The position numbers and the translations under genes were made by a program. From Christensenella sp. UBA5399 (GTDB lineage: Bacteria; Bacillota; Clostridia; Christensenellales; Christensenellaceae): a stretch of 5,367 bases of DNA. The stretch lies in contig DHOD01000060.1 of NCBI GenBank assembly GCA_002407725.1, positions 1 to 5,367 of the forward strand. The letters are read 5' to 3'. The notes under the pieces were generated by a model, which did not search any database, was not told where the DNA came from, and was given only the letters and a program-made list of their open reading frames with translations. Below, piece by piece: positions 5,088 through 5,367 of this stretch (the first letter of the stretch is position 1; each line of letters opens with the position of its first letter).

Positions 5088-5348
5088 ATGGCAATCAAAA
5101 TGAATACGGCATCGGGGCGCGCGTTATACGACCTGTGTATGCCGCTACTGGAATCCTTTATGATGGATATCGGCGATTTTATTGAGGAAATCGGCCTGCC
5201 GCCCTACCTGCTCGACCAGTATTTTGCGGGTGCGCGCGACCTACCTGATGATCACCTGTACCGGATCTCCCGCGCCTGCGGCTTTGACGCGGAAGCCTTG
5301 GCGGAATATCTGGATCTTAAATATCGGCGCGGCATCCCCTCACCTTGA
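5088..5348 (+). CDS. 86-residue protein, probable minimal XRE/Cro-type HTH
   Basis: The ATG at 5088 is chosen because GAAAGGAG (5073-5080) lies seven bases upstream; an in-frame ATG at 4995 has no such site. The product is 86 residues and acidic in its middle part. Residues 28-75 follow the XRE/Cro pattern: IGDFIEEIGL as the first helices, PPYLLDQYFAG as the recognition-like helix, the GARDLP turn, then HLYRISRACGFDAEALAEYL, where standard members read l-kIa-aLg-----L. The residues before this look helical (ALYDLCMPLLESFMMDI), and a short basic tail follows (KYRRG). The recognition helix is less polar than usual, so DNA binding is likely but unproven. There is no sensor domain, membrane segment or catalytic motif. 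It could be a small autoregulated repressor or a co-regulator. No partner toxin is visible, although the window ends 19 bases after its stop. Confidence 0.72.
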   Translation: MAIKMNTASGRALYDLCMPLLESFMMDIGDFIEEIGLPPYLLDQYFAGARDLPDDHLYRISRACGFDAEALAEYLDLKYRRGIPSP

Positions 5349-5367
5349 TAACAATCATGCACACAGA

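Overview
The window looks like chromosomal DNA from a low-to-mid GC Gram-positive bacterium, most likely an anaerobic Firmicute of the Clostridia (Oscillospirales/Christensenellales type). The grounds are strong GGAGG-type ribosome binding sites, TATAAT promoters with extended TGn -10 elements, hairpin-plus-U-run terminators, a lipoprotein with a Pro/Glu/Ala-rich stalk, and a surface protein held by a C-terminal membrane helix. The lineage is an inference from these traits; there is no rRNA or phylogenetic marker here.

Six genes are supported and they alternate strand at every step. (1) 1-1148, minus: a seven-helix membrane sensor with a PAS-like region and the start of a GGDEF diguanylate cyclase domain, cut by the left window edge. 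(2) 1538-2332, plus: a probable lipoprotein with a Pro-rich stalk and two similar beta-rich halves. (3) 2389-3231, minus: a secreted, membrane-anchored protein with two near-identical Ig-like (BIG2-like) repeats. (4) 3466-3867, plus: Ohr, a thiol peroxidase for organic hydroperoxides. (5) 3989-4846, minus: a TIM-barrel sugar epimerase of the D-tagatose/D-allulose 3-epimerase family with all four metal ligands. (6) 5088-5348, plus: an 86-residue protein that resembles a minimal XRE/Cro-type helix-turn-helix.

Because strands alternate, genes 2/3 and 4/5 are convergent and each pair shares one bidirectional terminator (2351-2383 and 3903-3940). Genes 1/2, 3/4 and 5/6 are divergent, and their shared gaps hold the promoters. 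No polycistronic operon is visible; each gene appears to have its own promoter.

The 389-base gap 1149-1537 is the least explained part. It carries two plus-strand terminator-like hairpins with no plus-strand gene in front of them, plus a weak 30-codon ORF. The divergent gap 3232-3465 contains a 13-base inverted repeat that touches both flanking expression signals. The gap 4847-5087 has a 9-base inverted repeat, one arm of which overlaps the candidate promoter of the HTH gene.

Functionally the window mixes signalling (c-di-GMP synthesis), cell-envelope proteins (lipoprotein and Ig-like protein), oxidative defence (Ohr) and sugar metabolism (epimerase). I see no evidence that these form one pathway, and no mobile element, CRISPR array, tRNA or rRNA.
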